Part shown: piece by piece, positions 26,941 through 36,441 of the stretch
Layout: each line of letters begins with the position of its first letter
Position numbering within the stretch: the first letter of the stretch is position 1
Assembly: GCA_001275005.1 (NCBI GenBank)
Contig: JWZX01003238.1
Coordinates: 1 to 43,829 of the forward strand
Source: Chrysochromulina tobinii
Taxonomy: Eukaryota > Haptophyta > Prymnesiales > Chrysochromulinaceae
Reading direction: 5' to 3'
Length of the DNA stretch: 43,829 bases
Made by a program: the position numbers and the translations under genes
The notes under the pieces: model-generated
Told to the model about the DNA's origin: nothing
Databases searched by the model: none
The model's input: the letters and a program-made list of their open reading frames with translations, nothing else

Positions 26941-26970
26941 CGATCTCCGTGAATTGAAAAACTCGCGTGA

Positions 26971-29859
26971 ATGCGATCCAATTTGATAGATTTCAGGGCT
27001 GCTGCAGGCTTGCCTGGCCACAAAGCGACGAGCGACGCCTTGGATATCATGCAGGCTACGTCGACTTCGACTCACCAAGTAAGCGGGCGCGTCGCATCGC
27101 CACCGGGCGCCCCTATTGCAGTGTCCATGGAGACGACGGCCGCAAACCTCAAGTGGGCTCCGCCTTCGTATTCAGGCGGCTCGGCGATCATCGGCTACCG
27201 CGTTGATGTGCGCACAGGCGGTCATGGCGAGTTCTGTGTGCTCGTGGCGAATACCAACGACCCCGAGCCGTGCGTGCATGCGGACGGCCTCGAGCCCATC
27301 ACGTGGCACGAGTTTAGGGTGGCCGCAATCACCCAGCCCATTACGTGGCTCGGCTCAAGGTGGCAGGAGGTCGCCGACCGCTCGAAACCGAAATCGGGGA
27401 CCGAGGTGCGTAGCTTTGCGCTCTCCACGGCCTTGCAGCGGGGCAGGATGAAGTTCACGCAGGCCGAGCTGATCTTGTTTGGCTTGGAGGCTCTGCGACC
27501 GGACTGCTACGTTGTGGCAGGCGGCCAGTACTTTGAGCCCGCGTACGAGCACTTGACGGGGCCCTCGGGCGAGCCGAGCGAGCCGCTGCTCACGCGCGCT
27601 GTGCCAAAGCGGAACGCCGTCGGCGAGGTGGGTTCGCGCCGGCGGCGCTCGAAGCAATCCTTCGGAGGCTCTCTATTGAGCGCCGAGCGTTCGGAATACG
27701 CGGCGTGCGTGGCACGCGAGGCGGAGATCGCGGCGGAGATCGAGCGCTCGCTCGCGTCGATCGCGTCCTGGGAGGCCGTCTTCCGCGTGCGCCACGGGCG
27801 CGTCGCGCACGACGAGGATCGCCTCGAGTCCACGGTCCTACGCGACGAGGCGCACACGCTACGTGTGCTGCGGCACGCACACGCGGTCGAGTCGCTCGCA
27901 GTATTAGAGGCCGATCGGCAGCTGGCGCTCAAGGAGCTGGCCGTCGCCAAGGCGGCGATCGCCAAATGGGAGAAGGAGCGTGAGGCGGCCTTCGGCACCG
28001 TGACATCCGAGGACAAGAAGGAGCCGCACTTCGTAGAGCTTCAGTCGCGGCGCGACGACGCGGCGGCGAGGCTCCAGCGCGGAGGGAAGCGAAGGGCGCG
28101 CGTGATGGCCAGGATCGATGTGGCGCGCGCCGAACTGCAAGCCGCCGCGCAGGATCCGCTCGCGAGTGCCGAGGTTTTGGATGCGGCCGGCGTCGCCAAC
28201 ATCGGAGGCGTCCCGATCACCACAGACGATGACGCGCAGCACGATCGTAGGGATGATGGCGGAGGCGGCGGAGGCGGCGGTAGTAGCGCCGGTAGTGGCG
28301 CCGGTGGCGGCGCCGGAAGTGGCGCCGGTGGCGGCGCCGGTGGCGGCGCCGGCGGCGGGGGCGACAACGCGGCTAGCTCCGGCGTGAGCCGCCGGTGGAC
28401 AGATGGGCTGCGGCGTGAGGTCAAGGGGCGTGACCAGCAATACCTGGATCTGCTGCTGGTGCGCTCAAACAGTCGGGAGTACGTGGACAGCATTGCAGGC
28501 ATGACCCAAGCGCAGGTACACCGCGCGGCGATGCTCTTCTGTAACGCGGACTTGGACGGCGATGGCGCCTTGCAGCTCGACGAGTTTCGTCGCCATCTGG
28601 TCGCTCGGTTCGGAGTGCGCTTTAGCGGCGACGTAGTCTTCGAGGCGTTGTGTCGTAAGGCTGACCTCAACCAGGATGGTCTCATTGACTTCAACGAGTG
28701 GCTCGTCTTTAATGAGACTCGCGTCGGCGGGATGACCTTCGGGCGCGTCAAGGACGGCCTTCTTGACGAGAGCGTCGCGGCGGACGCGATGGGCGCTCGC
28801 TCGTCCAGCTCCTTGGGCGACCTCGACTTGGGCGCAGGATGTTCTGGTGGGCTGGGCATGAATGAGACAGACGCGACCTCGACTCAGTCCGCCGCCTTGC
28901 AGCTTCAATCTAGGGGCGTCTATAGAGACCCGAGCCAACTGTCGGCCGCTTCGGTTGCACTTCCGCCGGCCGCTTCGGCCGCCGCGTTGCGCGTACTAGC
29001 GGTCGTCAAGCCCGCGGAGGCAGACGAAGAGCAGGCAGTGGCGCTCGCCAGAGCGGCGACACTCCCACCTCCGGTGCAGCCAGACTACTTGCGCATGCTG
29101 CTCGCGCGATCCTCGGGATCGCGCGCCGTGGTGGACGAGTTGCGAACCGAGCATGCCACCGAGCTGCCTGAGGACGTGCTCCAGGCGGCCGCTGCGTTTG
29201 TGGCGATGGAGGGCGATGAGCGCAACGCGCTGCTCACTCTTGACCAGTTCGAAACGGCGCTCGTCGGCCATTCGATGGCCGCCGGCGACGCCGAGGCCGC
29301 CACGGTGAAGCGCGTGCGTCAAATGTTTGCCAAGGCCGACCTGAACAAGGACGGCTTCGTCGACTTCAACGAGTTCGTGGCGATGCGCCGGCTCACGCAG
29401 GAGCACCACAGAAAGCTCGAAGGCAAACACTCGCACGAGCCTTCGCACAAGGCCAAAGGTACTGGCGGCACGAGCTTGCCGCAGGCGGAGGTGGGCTCGT
29501 GGGTCAAGTGCGTGCTCACCGAAAAGGAGGTGGAGGGCGCGAATGAACGCCGTGCCAAAGAGGCCCAAGCCCACACGCTCGCTCAGCGCGTTGCAGTGGA
29601 CGACTCGCTCCAGGATCTGTCGGCTGACGATCTGCAGACCCTGCGGGAGGAGATTCTCACTACGAGCGCTCGGCTCGACGCCGGAGCGTGCCGCGTCACG
29701 CTGGGCATGCTCGCGATGCGCGTTGGCAAGATGTTCACGCCTGCTGAGGTCGACAGTTTCGTCAACGAGCTTGTCCGCGCGAGGGGGGACGGCAGCGGGC
29801 GGATCGCGCCCGAGCAGCTCATCAATGGCCTGCGCGTGAACGTGCGCGCAAGCAAGTAA
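26971..29859 (+). CDS. FN3 / coiled-coil / EF-hand protein
   Basis: 962 aa, not assignable to a named family. A fibronectin type III domain (about 45-125) begins PPGAPIAVSM... and includes SGGSAIIGYRVDVRTGG. A conserved-looking segment at 169-190 (LFGLEAL...YVVAGGQYFEP) recurs in another gene of this window (36442-39360). A charged helical, Arg/Glu/Ala-rich stretch with coiled-coil potential spans about 245-395. A Gly/Ser-rich run (GGGGGGGGSSAGSG) follows at about 430-465. EF-hands lie at 527 (DLDGDGALQLDE), 565 (DLNQDGLIDFNE) and 790 (DLNKDGFVDFNE), so it probably binds Ca2+. No signal peptide is seen, so it is likely cytosolic or flagellar. It may have more exons upstream. Confidence 0.82.
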   Translation: MRSNLIDFRAAAGLPGHKATSDALDIMQATSTSTHQVSGRVASPPGAPIAVSMETTAANLKWAPPSYSGGSAIIGYRVDVRTGGHGEFCVLVANTNDPEPCVHADGLEPITWHEFRVAAITQPITWLGSRWQEVADRSKPKSGTEVRSFALSTALQRGRMKFTQAELILFGLEALRPDCYVVAGGQYFEPAYEHLTGPSGEPSEPLLTRAVPKRNAVGEVGSRRRRSKQSFGGSLLSAERSEYAACVAREAEIAAEIERSLASIASWEAVFRVRHGRVAHDEDRLESTVLRDEAHTLRVLRHAHAVESLAVLEADRQLALKELAVAKAAIAKWEKEREAAFGTVTSEDKKEPHFVELQSRRDDAAARLQRGGKRRARVMARIDVARAELQAAAQDPLASAEVLDAAGVANIGGVPITTDDDAQHDRRDDGGGGGGGGSSAGSGAGGGAGSGAGGGAGGGAGGGGDNAASSGVSRRWTDGLRREVKGRDQQYLDLLLVRSNSREYVDSIAGMTQAQVHRAAMLFCNADLDGDGALQLDEFRRHLVARFGVRFSGDVVFEALCRKADLNQDGLIDFNEWLVFNETRVGGMTFGRVKDGLLDESVAADAMGARSSSSLGDLDLGAGCSGGLGMNETDATSTQSAALQLQSRGVYRDPSQLSAASVALPPAASAAALRVLAVVKPAEADEEQAVALARAATLPPPVQPDYLRMLLARSSGSRAVVDELRTEHATELPEDVLQAAAAFVAMEGDERNALLTLDQFETALVGHSMAAGDAEAATVKRVRQMFAKADLNKDGFVDFNEFVAMRRLTQEHHRKLEGKHSHEPSHKAKGTGGTSLPQAEVGSWVKCVLTEKEVEGANERRAKEAQAHTLAQRVAVDDSLQDLSADDLQTLREEILTTSARLDAGACRVTLGMLAMRVGKMFTPAEVDSFVNELVRARGDGSGRIAPEQLINGLRVNVRASK

Positions 29860-30080
29860 GTTTGTAGCAAAGGGCGTAAGGGGAGCTCAGGGGACGAGCT
29901 GTAGCAGAGATGAGAGAAGCAGTACCATAGTCATGTAGCGTAGCTTGATGTTAGGAAAACCTGGCCGGGGGAACAGTACTCAGTGTAACTCCCGTACAGA
30001 CGAGAACAATCAACCACGACGCACGACCGGCCGCGTTGGACCCGAGCGCCGGGGGGGAGATCAGTCCACAGTCGAGCTAT
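29860..30080. other. Intergenic, convergent
   Basis: 221 bp between the FN3/EF-hand gene and the zinc-finger gene. No feature is seen. Confidence 0.4.
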
Positions 30081-30911
30081 TTAGCCTTTAGCGCCAGCGG
30101 ATGTGGTGTAGCGTTCGGGCGCGGCAATCTCTACTTCGCGGGCACGCTTGCTCTTCCACAGCCGCATTGGCACCCTGCTGCCGTGACAGCTGCGGCATGT
30201 CGCGGCGTGTTTTGAGGAGCTATTAGCTCGCGAGTCGTACGATGCCGAGCCGAGGATGCCAACGCCGTCTTCGCCATGCAGATCCTCGGCCGCGAGCGTG
30301 TCGACTGTATCCTCTGATCGTCTGTAACGATAAGGTGAGCGCACGGAGCCACGCATTGGGAAGGGCGCACGCGCTGTGCAAGCGGAAGGCGGTGGCCGCG
30401 ACACGGCACTCGCTATCGGAACCTCTTTTGGAGCCGCTGCTGGCGAAAGCTCCTGCCTCGCATCGAAAAATACCGAGCCACAGCGCTCGCAGCACTGCGC
30501 CTCGTGCCAGAGGGCGTCTCGCTCCCTGGCCGCTGCCGTTAGCACGCGCAGCTCACAGCGAAGTACACGATTGTCACGTTCAAGCGCCTCCATCCGGGCT
30601 CGTGTTTCCGCAATGAAGCTCTGCATGAGCACGAATGGGCACGTCGATATATGCGCATCGAGCTGCCCGCGGGCGACGAGCGCACGGCAGCCCAGATCAT
30701 GGCGCGGGCATACCTGAGCGTCGGCACCGCTCATCATGCATCGTGGAGCTGGCGACATCGATTCCTTGTGCGTCGCCTCGTTGTACGCATTCGTCACCGG
30801 TTCGAGGTGGTAGCGGCGCTTGATGCCGATACTCCCTCGCGCAGCGCCCACAAGAACGGGCACGCCGTCCGGACGTGTCGCTGTGTCGGCAGGCTCGACG
30901 CTGACCCACAT
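30081..30911 (-). CDS. TRAF-type zinc-finger coiled-coil protein
   Basis: 276 aa. One clear TRAF-type zinc finger: CPRHDLGCRALVARGQLDAHISTC, with Cys68, Cys75, His87 and Cys91 in C-x6-C-x11-H-x3-C spacing. A helix rich in Glu/Arg (97-135) follows and is likely a coiled coil. CCERCGSVFF (140-149) and CRSCHGS near the C-terminus add Cys-rich patches. TRAF-like finger proteins of algae are often RING E3 ligases, but no RING is visible here. Either an upstream exon is missing or this is a shortened form. The start is ATG 30911 because the frame's first codon is TTG. Function unknown. Confidence 0.6.
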   Translation of the reverse strand: MWVSVEPADTATRPDGVPVLVGAARGSIGIKRRYHLEPVTNAYNEATHKESMSPAPRCMMSGADAQVCPRHDLGCRALVARGQLDAHISTCPFVLMQSFIAETRARMEALERDNRVLRCELRVLTAAARERDALWHEAQCCERCGSVFFDARQELSPAAAPKEVPIASAVSRPPPSACTARAPFPMRGSVRSPYRYRRSEDTVDTLAAEDLHGEDGVGILGSASYDSRANSSSKHAATCRSCHGSRVPMRLWKSKRAREVEIAAPERYTTSAGAKG

Positions 30912-31539
30912 TGGAATTCGCGCCTCTTCGAGGCCCAATTGCTGTCATCATCAACACACTGCTGATAATGAAAATGCCTCAAGCCTGCTCTGAAACGTCT
31001 GTGGTCTGAACCCGGGCGGCACGGCCCACGGCGCGCGGTGGGCGGTTCGCGTCGGTTCGGCGCAACGGCGGAAGCATGCTGGTGCCTGGTCCGCTACGTC
31101 CGAGCGTCCCCGCCCGCGACGCGAGCAATTCCGACAACGCCGGACGTCCGACGACCGCCAACGTTTTGCTTTTGGGGTTTTGGATTTTCGGTTATTCCTT
31201 AAATTCGCCGCAAGCGGAACCGCGCCGCGAGCGGTGGCGCGCGACTTTGAAATTTTGAATCGAAAGAATACTCTCCGATTTCGGACGTGTTCGGTGGAGA
31301 AACTGGAGGCAACACGGCACCGAACGCACTACAAGCGCCGAGGGCGCTCGCTCGCTCTCGCTCTGCTGCTCTCTGCTCTGTGACTGTGGTCTGTGCCGGG
31401 ACTCGGTGCGGGGGTGGCCCACGAGTCCCCTCTGCATGCTAAAATGCGCTCTGCATGCTAAAATGCGCGCGTTGGCCATGAACCAGAGATGTGCTTTCAC
31501 GTGTGGTCCTGGTCCAACCGCATCCGCCACTGCCGCCGC
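30912..31539. other. Intergenic, no gene; includes a 19-bp tandem duplicate
   Basis: 628 bp between two minus-strand genes. Open frames read as noise. CTCTGCATGCTAAAATGCG is tandemly duplicated at 31430-31467. A stretch of GCTCGCTCTCGCTCTGCTG-like words lies near 31346-31380. It should hold the promoter of the zinc-finger gene and the 3' UTR of the downstream membrane-protein gene. Confidence 0.6.
31430..31467. repeat. 19-bp perfect tandem duplicate
   Basis: CTCTGCATGCTAAAATGCG at 31430-31448 and 31449-31467, adjacent and identical. Confidence 0.95.
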
Positions 31540-34394
31540 TCACTCTTCCTCCTCTTCGTTGCCGCCGTCCTTTTGGCCTGGCAGCGCGGGCGACTGCTGC
31601 GTGCGCGCCTGGCACAAGAGAAGGAGGCTCTCCTCGACCTGTGATACGAACTTGTTCTTGACTCTTGACATGTTGCGTTGCACTAATGAGAACGACTCAA
31701 ATTCTATCATCAGGTTGTGCAGCTCCTGCATGGCGCGGTTCGTCTCGCCCAACTGGCTCGGCAGGTAAAAGTAATCCTGCATTGCGCCGGCCACGGAAGC
31801 GACTGCGACGGTGATCGCAATCCAGTTGCTTTGGCCGAGGAAAGCCAGCACGGCGCCGGAACTGTTGGCGAGCATTTGCGCATATTCGAGCCGATTTAAG
31901 CGGTTGCTCAGCGCTGGAGCACGCTTTTCCAGAAGCTTACAGATCGATCTGACACGGCATTCAACGTAGGAATCGATGGCCATCTGAGAGACCAGGTCGT
32001 CGGAGTTGTTGTTCTTCTTCTCTTTCTCGTCAGCTTTATCGACGGCCCCTGTCACCTCATCGACGGCATCGTCGATAGCCTCAATGGCGTCCTCGATGGC
32101 ATCGCCAATGTCTTCCATCGCGTCTTCGATCTTGTCCCTGAGGAAGATGGATTTATGATCTTTCTTGGGCTTCCTGCGAATTCCATAGTAGAATTCGTCC
32201 ACGTGCACCCTGAGATGGTCCATGAAAATTGTGCGATCTGCCTCAGTCTGCACCTGGTATCTGGACATCCTGCCCATGTGCAGCGAGCCGCCCTTGCTGA
32301 TTTCGGAGGATATGACCGTTTTGTAAATCTCCGCGCATGTGCCGACGAAGAGCTCACGTGCCTTTATCTCCTTCCTCATCTTGGAGATGGGAACTGGGTC
32401 TTCTTGACCGGGCACTATCTCAGTTTGTGGGGCGGCCGTGTCGTATCCTACGGAAGTGGGCCAGGCCGCGCGCATGCGGTAGTAGTAGATCTGCGCGGCG
32501 ATCTGATTGGCTGCCATCAGGCAAGCGGCCCACTTCTCCCGCGGTCGCAACTTGGACCGGATGGTGCCGATAAGAGTGGCCACCATGGGAAGAATGATCA
32601 TCGTGAAGGAATATCCGCCGGTCAATCCGGCGTACAGTCCCTCTTCTCCCGGAGCGACGATCGGTGCGACCTCGGTAACATTCGAATCTGACTGCAGAAT
32701 GCGTGCACTCAAGGTCGACATAGCGAGCCTGCGCACGCCAGCAGGGACGAGACCAGCCGCTGCCGCGAGTGCCGCTGTCTGCTCTTCCTCGGCGACTGCT
32801 AGAGCGTAGACGACGGTGATAAACGTCGTCACGACGCTGAGAAGATACAGAGTCAACTGTAAAAAGTCGGCGACTCTCTCGAAGTAGCATGCATTCTCGT
32901 AGAGCGTAATGTGGCGCTTCCACGCGGTGAGGATGCAAATCATCTCCGCCTCACCCAGCCCGAGCTCCGGCACGCCGCCGCCGCCTGCGAAGCAGCAGGT
33001 CAGCGTGGCAAGCACATCCTCTGACGAATCGTTCAACGTGTCCACGGCCACGATCCCTGTCCGTAAGAGCATCGGAGCTCGTTGCTGCAACTCAATCATC
33101 ATGAGAATCTCGGGCAAGCCAAAGGTTTCCGTCCACGGTCTAGGTGAGGACATGTGCTCCTTCGTGTTCTTTAGGATCTCTTCCGGGTCAGGCGAGGGGA
33201 ACATTTTGAGCAGCTGTTCCCGAATCGCGGCATAAGCCTGAGTAAGGCCACCGGAGTGGTGTAGCATCACAATGTTCTCGCCGCGCTGGATGCGATAGGT
33301 GAGCGTGGGGACCATCCTGTCCTCGCCGTTTGCGTGTATGTAGCCGACTGGTCCAAGGCCCGACAAATCGATGCGATCGTGATCGTGGTCGACGAGGATG
33401 TAGTGCGTCGCTGAGGCAAATGCCATCGAGGTGTAGAAGTACTGCCACCTGGAGCGACTTGTGACTGGTACGTCCGGGTCCTCCGGGCGAGGGAGAGGTT
33501 GATCGAAATATGGCGAGTAGGGGTCCAAGAAACCTGTATCAGGGTCCGCGACATCATAGAATCGGTGCACAGGAGTCTTCAGACCGGCATCCTCTATTCC
33601 GAGCTCTTGCCCCGCGGCTATGGCCATCTTGAAAGTATTCAGGCAGTTCTGCGTCTGCTCGACCAGCTCTCCTTCACCCGTCTCGCCCCTAAAAACGTCG
33701 AACCGATCCAAGTAGTCGATGTACATGATGTACGGTCTGGAGCTGGTCTTCATCATGGCCATCTCGATCAGCAGCTCGGCAGCAGGCGCCTTGTATTGGG
33801 TGCGATCGATGACAAGCCAGTTGCCCCCCGATGGCTGGTCACACATGTCAAGGAGTGCTGCAAAGATGATGGCCATCTTGGCCAGGATCACTTCGCACTG
33901 TCACGGTCGGGGAGAGAGGAGCACGCGATCAGTCACGGGTATAGACGGGGCCCGAGACTCAAGGCGTCGGTGACGGAGCCCGAGGAGCATGGCATCGGTG
34001 AGGGGGTGCAAATGCTCACGATGCAATTTAGAGCATACTCTTCCGCCTCGGGACCCTCCTTCTTCTGATTGAACCTGGCTTGCATGAGCGCATCGTCCCA
34101 GAAGGTCTTGAAGTGTGACGATTTGCACAGCACGTTCGTCGCGAACACCTTCGGATGGATTGCGCCAGCATCACAGTGAATCATGCAGTTAGGATCGCCC
34201 TTGTCGAAACACCAGCCCCACTTGTCATCCATAACGATGCTCTCCAGCTTTTGCGCACTGAACCCTGATCTCGCCCCTTCTGGAACGTACAACAACTTGG
34301 CCGTCTTTCCGTTCTCTTTGAAGGTGAACGAAGAGTAGACAGCGGCATTGCCCCCCTGGATGCGCGCAAACGCCTTTTCTGCCGATGGATCCAT
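31540..34394 (-). CDS. Multi-TM SLOG/SLATT-like membrane protein
   Basis: Exons 34020-34394 and 31540-33897 (910 aa), 122-bp phase-0 intron (GTGAGC...TGACAG), joining ALNCI to CEVILAKM. The long N-terminal half looks cytosolic and Rossmann-like; GENIVMLHHSGGLTQAYAA (331-349) is a nucleotide-binding-type glycine turn as in TRPM/LSDAT-SLOG proteins. Two hydrophobic segments (about 470-493, 552-573), then KWAACLMAANQIAAQIYYYR, resemble a SLATT 2TM module. An acidic amphipathic repeat (IEDAMEDIGDAIEDAIEAI, about 715-735) precedes a second hydrophobic pair (about 800-832) and a helix with SQVEESLLLL. SLATT domains are candidate pore-forming effectors of prokaryotic conflict systems. Assignment rests on pattern only; no search was run. 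Confidence 0.55.
33898..34019 (-). other. Spliceosomal intron, 122 bp
   Basis: GTGAGC donor, TGACAG acceptor, phase 0. Retaining it leads to an in-frame stop. Removing it joins two long frames with no other gap. Confidence 0.75.
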
Positions 34395-34718
34395 GTTGAG
34401 GTGGAGCTATCTGCAGCCGCCGTGCAAGCGACGCCAACCGTTCGACCACGCCGGTCGCCCACGCCGTGCAGGCTTACCGGTATTCCGAACGGCTCTGTAC
34501 GGTGTACAGAACTTCACGGTTCAGTACAGTAAATGCGGCTGTCTTGATTAGCCTCAGATGTATCTCGGGCTTCGGGGACGGGGGGCGAAACCGCGTTCGT
34601 GAAAAGATACTGTCCCAGTGCGCGTCCAGATTTCGATTTTCATCAGAGCGGCCTGAACATTCCTTCTCCGCGGACGGGCCCAAACCACACATCCACACTC
34701 ACCTGGACTCGCGGCATC
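34395..34718. other. Divergent promoter region
   Basis: 324 bp between the start codons of the SLATT-like gene (-) and the ankyrin gene (+). The variant ATCCACAC at 34691-34698 lies 28 nt before ATG 34719. Runs of GTACAG-type words are seen near 34495-34530. No gene is seen. Confidence 0.5.
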
Positions 34719-36006
34719 ATGCCTGTGCCTGCTGTCAGTGCGAATCGTTCACGCGACGTGGATGAAGAACAGGCCATAAAAGCTCGCGCAGCTGTTACAT
34801 TGCAAGAGGCCACAAAGCCGAAAGCCAAAAGCAGCAAGATGGGCAACAAGTCACGTGGGCAAGCAGTGCTGGCGGGACGTGCCGCTCGACGTGCTGCTGG
34901 GAAGGATATCAACGCCGAGGAGAGTGAGAGAGTGAGGATGGAACAAGAGAGGCAGCGACAGGAGCAGAGGGCGAAAGATGCACTGTTAGTTCAAGGTGCG
35001 CAGCTTCGTAAGGCGGCGGCTATGGGCAACGCGGACGAATGTCGCAGGCTCATTGGTGAAGGCTTTCCCTTGGACGCGTGCGATATCCTTGGACGATCGG
35101 CACTGCATGTGGCGGCCCTTGGGGACCACACCGAGGCGATGCTCGTTCTCCTGGACGCAGGCATTGACATCGACGCGCAAGACCAGCGAGGGATGACAGC
35201 GCTCGCCCTTGCCGCCGAGGCTGGCCGTTGTGATGCCTTGTGCACTCTCATCGACGATGGCGCGGACGTATATATTGCTGCGGTGCCCTTGACGCACTGC
35301 TGGACCCCAATCATGCACGCTGCTGCTCGTGGCCACGACGAAATCCTCGGTTCGCCTCTCTTGTGCACCGCAGCCCAATTCACACCGCTTTTTGCTGTGT
35401 GCTTACCACAGTCCTCGCTGATGCGCAGGTGTTCTCCTGAATGCTGCACCCGCCCTGATCGACTCGAAGGACTCTAAGGGCCGTACTGCGATGGACATCG
35501 CTCGCGAGAACGGTCACCAAGAGGCTGAGGATGTGCTCTTTTTGGCTGCGGACTCACGCTCTGTCGATGATGCAAAGAGGGACGCTGCCAACGCACGACA
35601 GCGCGTGCTGCGCCGAGGCGACAGTAAGGCAGATCTACTCCGAATCCAGAGCGCACGATCGCTCGGGGGATCCAGGTCAGCGAGCTTCAAGTCGACGGAT
35701 CGCGGCTCTCCGCCAGCGAGCTTCAAGTCGACGAATCGTGAGACGGATCGCGGCTCTCTGCCATGGTCGCAGCCGCCTTCGCCAGATAGTCAGATGCAAG
35801 ATGGGTTCCGCTCGGTCGCATACGCAAGACAATTTCTCGCGAGGCTCACAGGCTCCAAAGGAACCCCAAAGAGTCAATCACTCCCGAGCTCGCCGGAAAA
35901 ATTTAGCCTCAAGCGCGGCCTAACCCAGTTCTTCTCGAAGTGGCCTGTGAGTTCTGACGTGATGTTGGACGCCGCCGCTGGCGACGAGCCGAGGCAGGTT
36001 GTTTGA
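34719..36006 (+). CDS. Two-exon ankyrin-repeat protein
   Basis: Exons 34719-35349 and 35429-36006 (402 aa) with a 79-bp phase-1 intron (GTTCGC...GCGCAG). Joining gives GHDEILGVLLNAAPALIDSK, which completes an ankyrin repeat. Residues 1-90 are basic and charged with coiled-coil potential (ERVRMEQERQRQEQRAK). Ankyrin repeats span about 92-245 (for example GRSALHVAALGDHTEAMLVLLDAG and GMTALALAAEAGRCDALCTLIDDGADV). The C-terminal 150 residues are Ser/Arg/Lys-rich with a repeated SFKSTDRGS / SFKSTNRE element (about 295-320). Ankyrin repeats bind proteins; the partner is unknown. The start is the first ATG; upstream continuation runs only through GTG. Confidence 0.82.
35350..35428 (+). other. Spliceosomal intron, 79 bp
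   Basis: GTTCGC donor, GCGCAG acceptor, phase 1. Retaining it keeps a frame that ends shortly after without ankyrin character. Confidence 0.75.
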
Positions 36007-36441
36007 CAACTTGAATCTCTAGCATCTCTCTGATTCCAAACTACGGGGAGCATCAGAGACGAGACTCAGACTGATCAAACATCTCACGAATCTCAATTCT
36101 CATTTCGATTTTGTGATGGCACAGCGCAGCGCCCCGGCCGCCGCGGCGCGCCGGGGCTACGCGCCGGGGCGTACGCGTATCCGGAAGAGCCTGGTACGTA
36201 GTATCTAAAATATGAATCGTTTGCAGAAATTAAACTCCTAAAGCTAGATGGCCATGGCCTACTCTCGCGCCCTCTGTCACACACACAGGAGGGAGAGGCC
36301 GGGCCTTGCGACGACGCAACAGGCATCGAATCGCGCACCACCACGGTGGGTCCACGCGGCACTGCAGATCGTGCCCGAGTAGACGTCGGATCCCTGTCTG
36401 AAAACATACCTGGTCGATCCCCTTCCGTTCGGCAAACGAGA
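36007..36441. other. Convergent intergenic gap with GC hairpins
   Basis: 435 bp between the ankyrin gene and the TPR/FN3 gene. It holds the GC-rich inverted repeat listed separately. An open minus-strand frame continues here but overlaps the C-terminus of the TPR/FN3 protein in another frame and is not convincing. Confidence 0.5.
36131..36170. terminator. GC-rich stem between convergent genes
   Basis: GCCCCGGC (36131-36138) can pair with GCCGGGGC at 36150-36157 or at 36163-36170. Its place between two gene ends is compatible with transcript-end or UTR structure. There is no evidence for function beyond position. Confidence 0.3.

Noticed and set aside
33499-34068. Plus-strand frame (189 codons) over the SLATT-like gene
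   Set aside because: It spans the intron and overlaps a conserved-looking coding region on the other strand. No protein signature.
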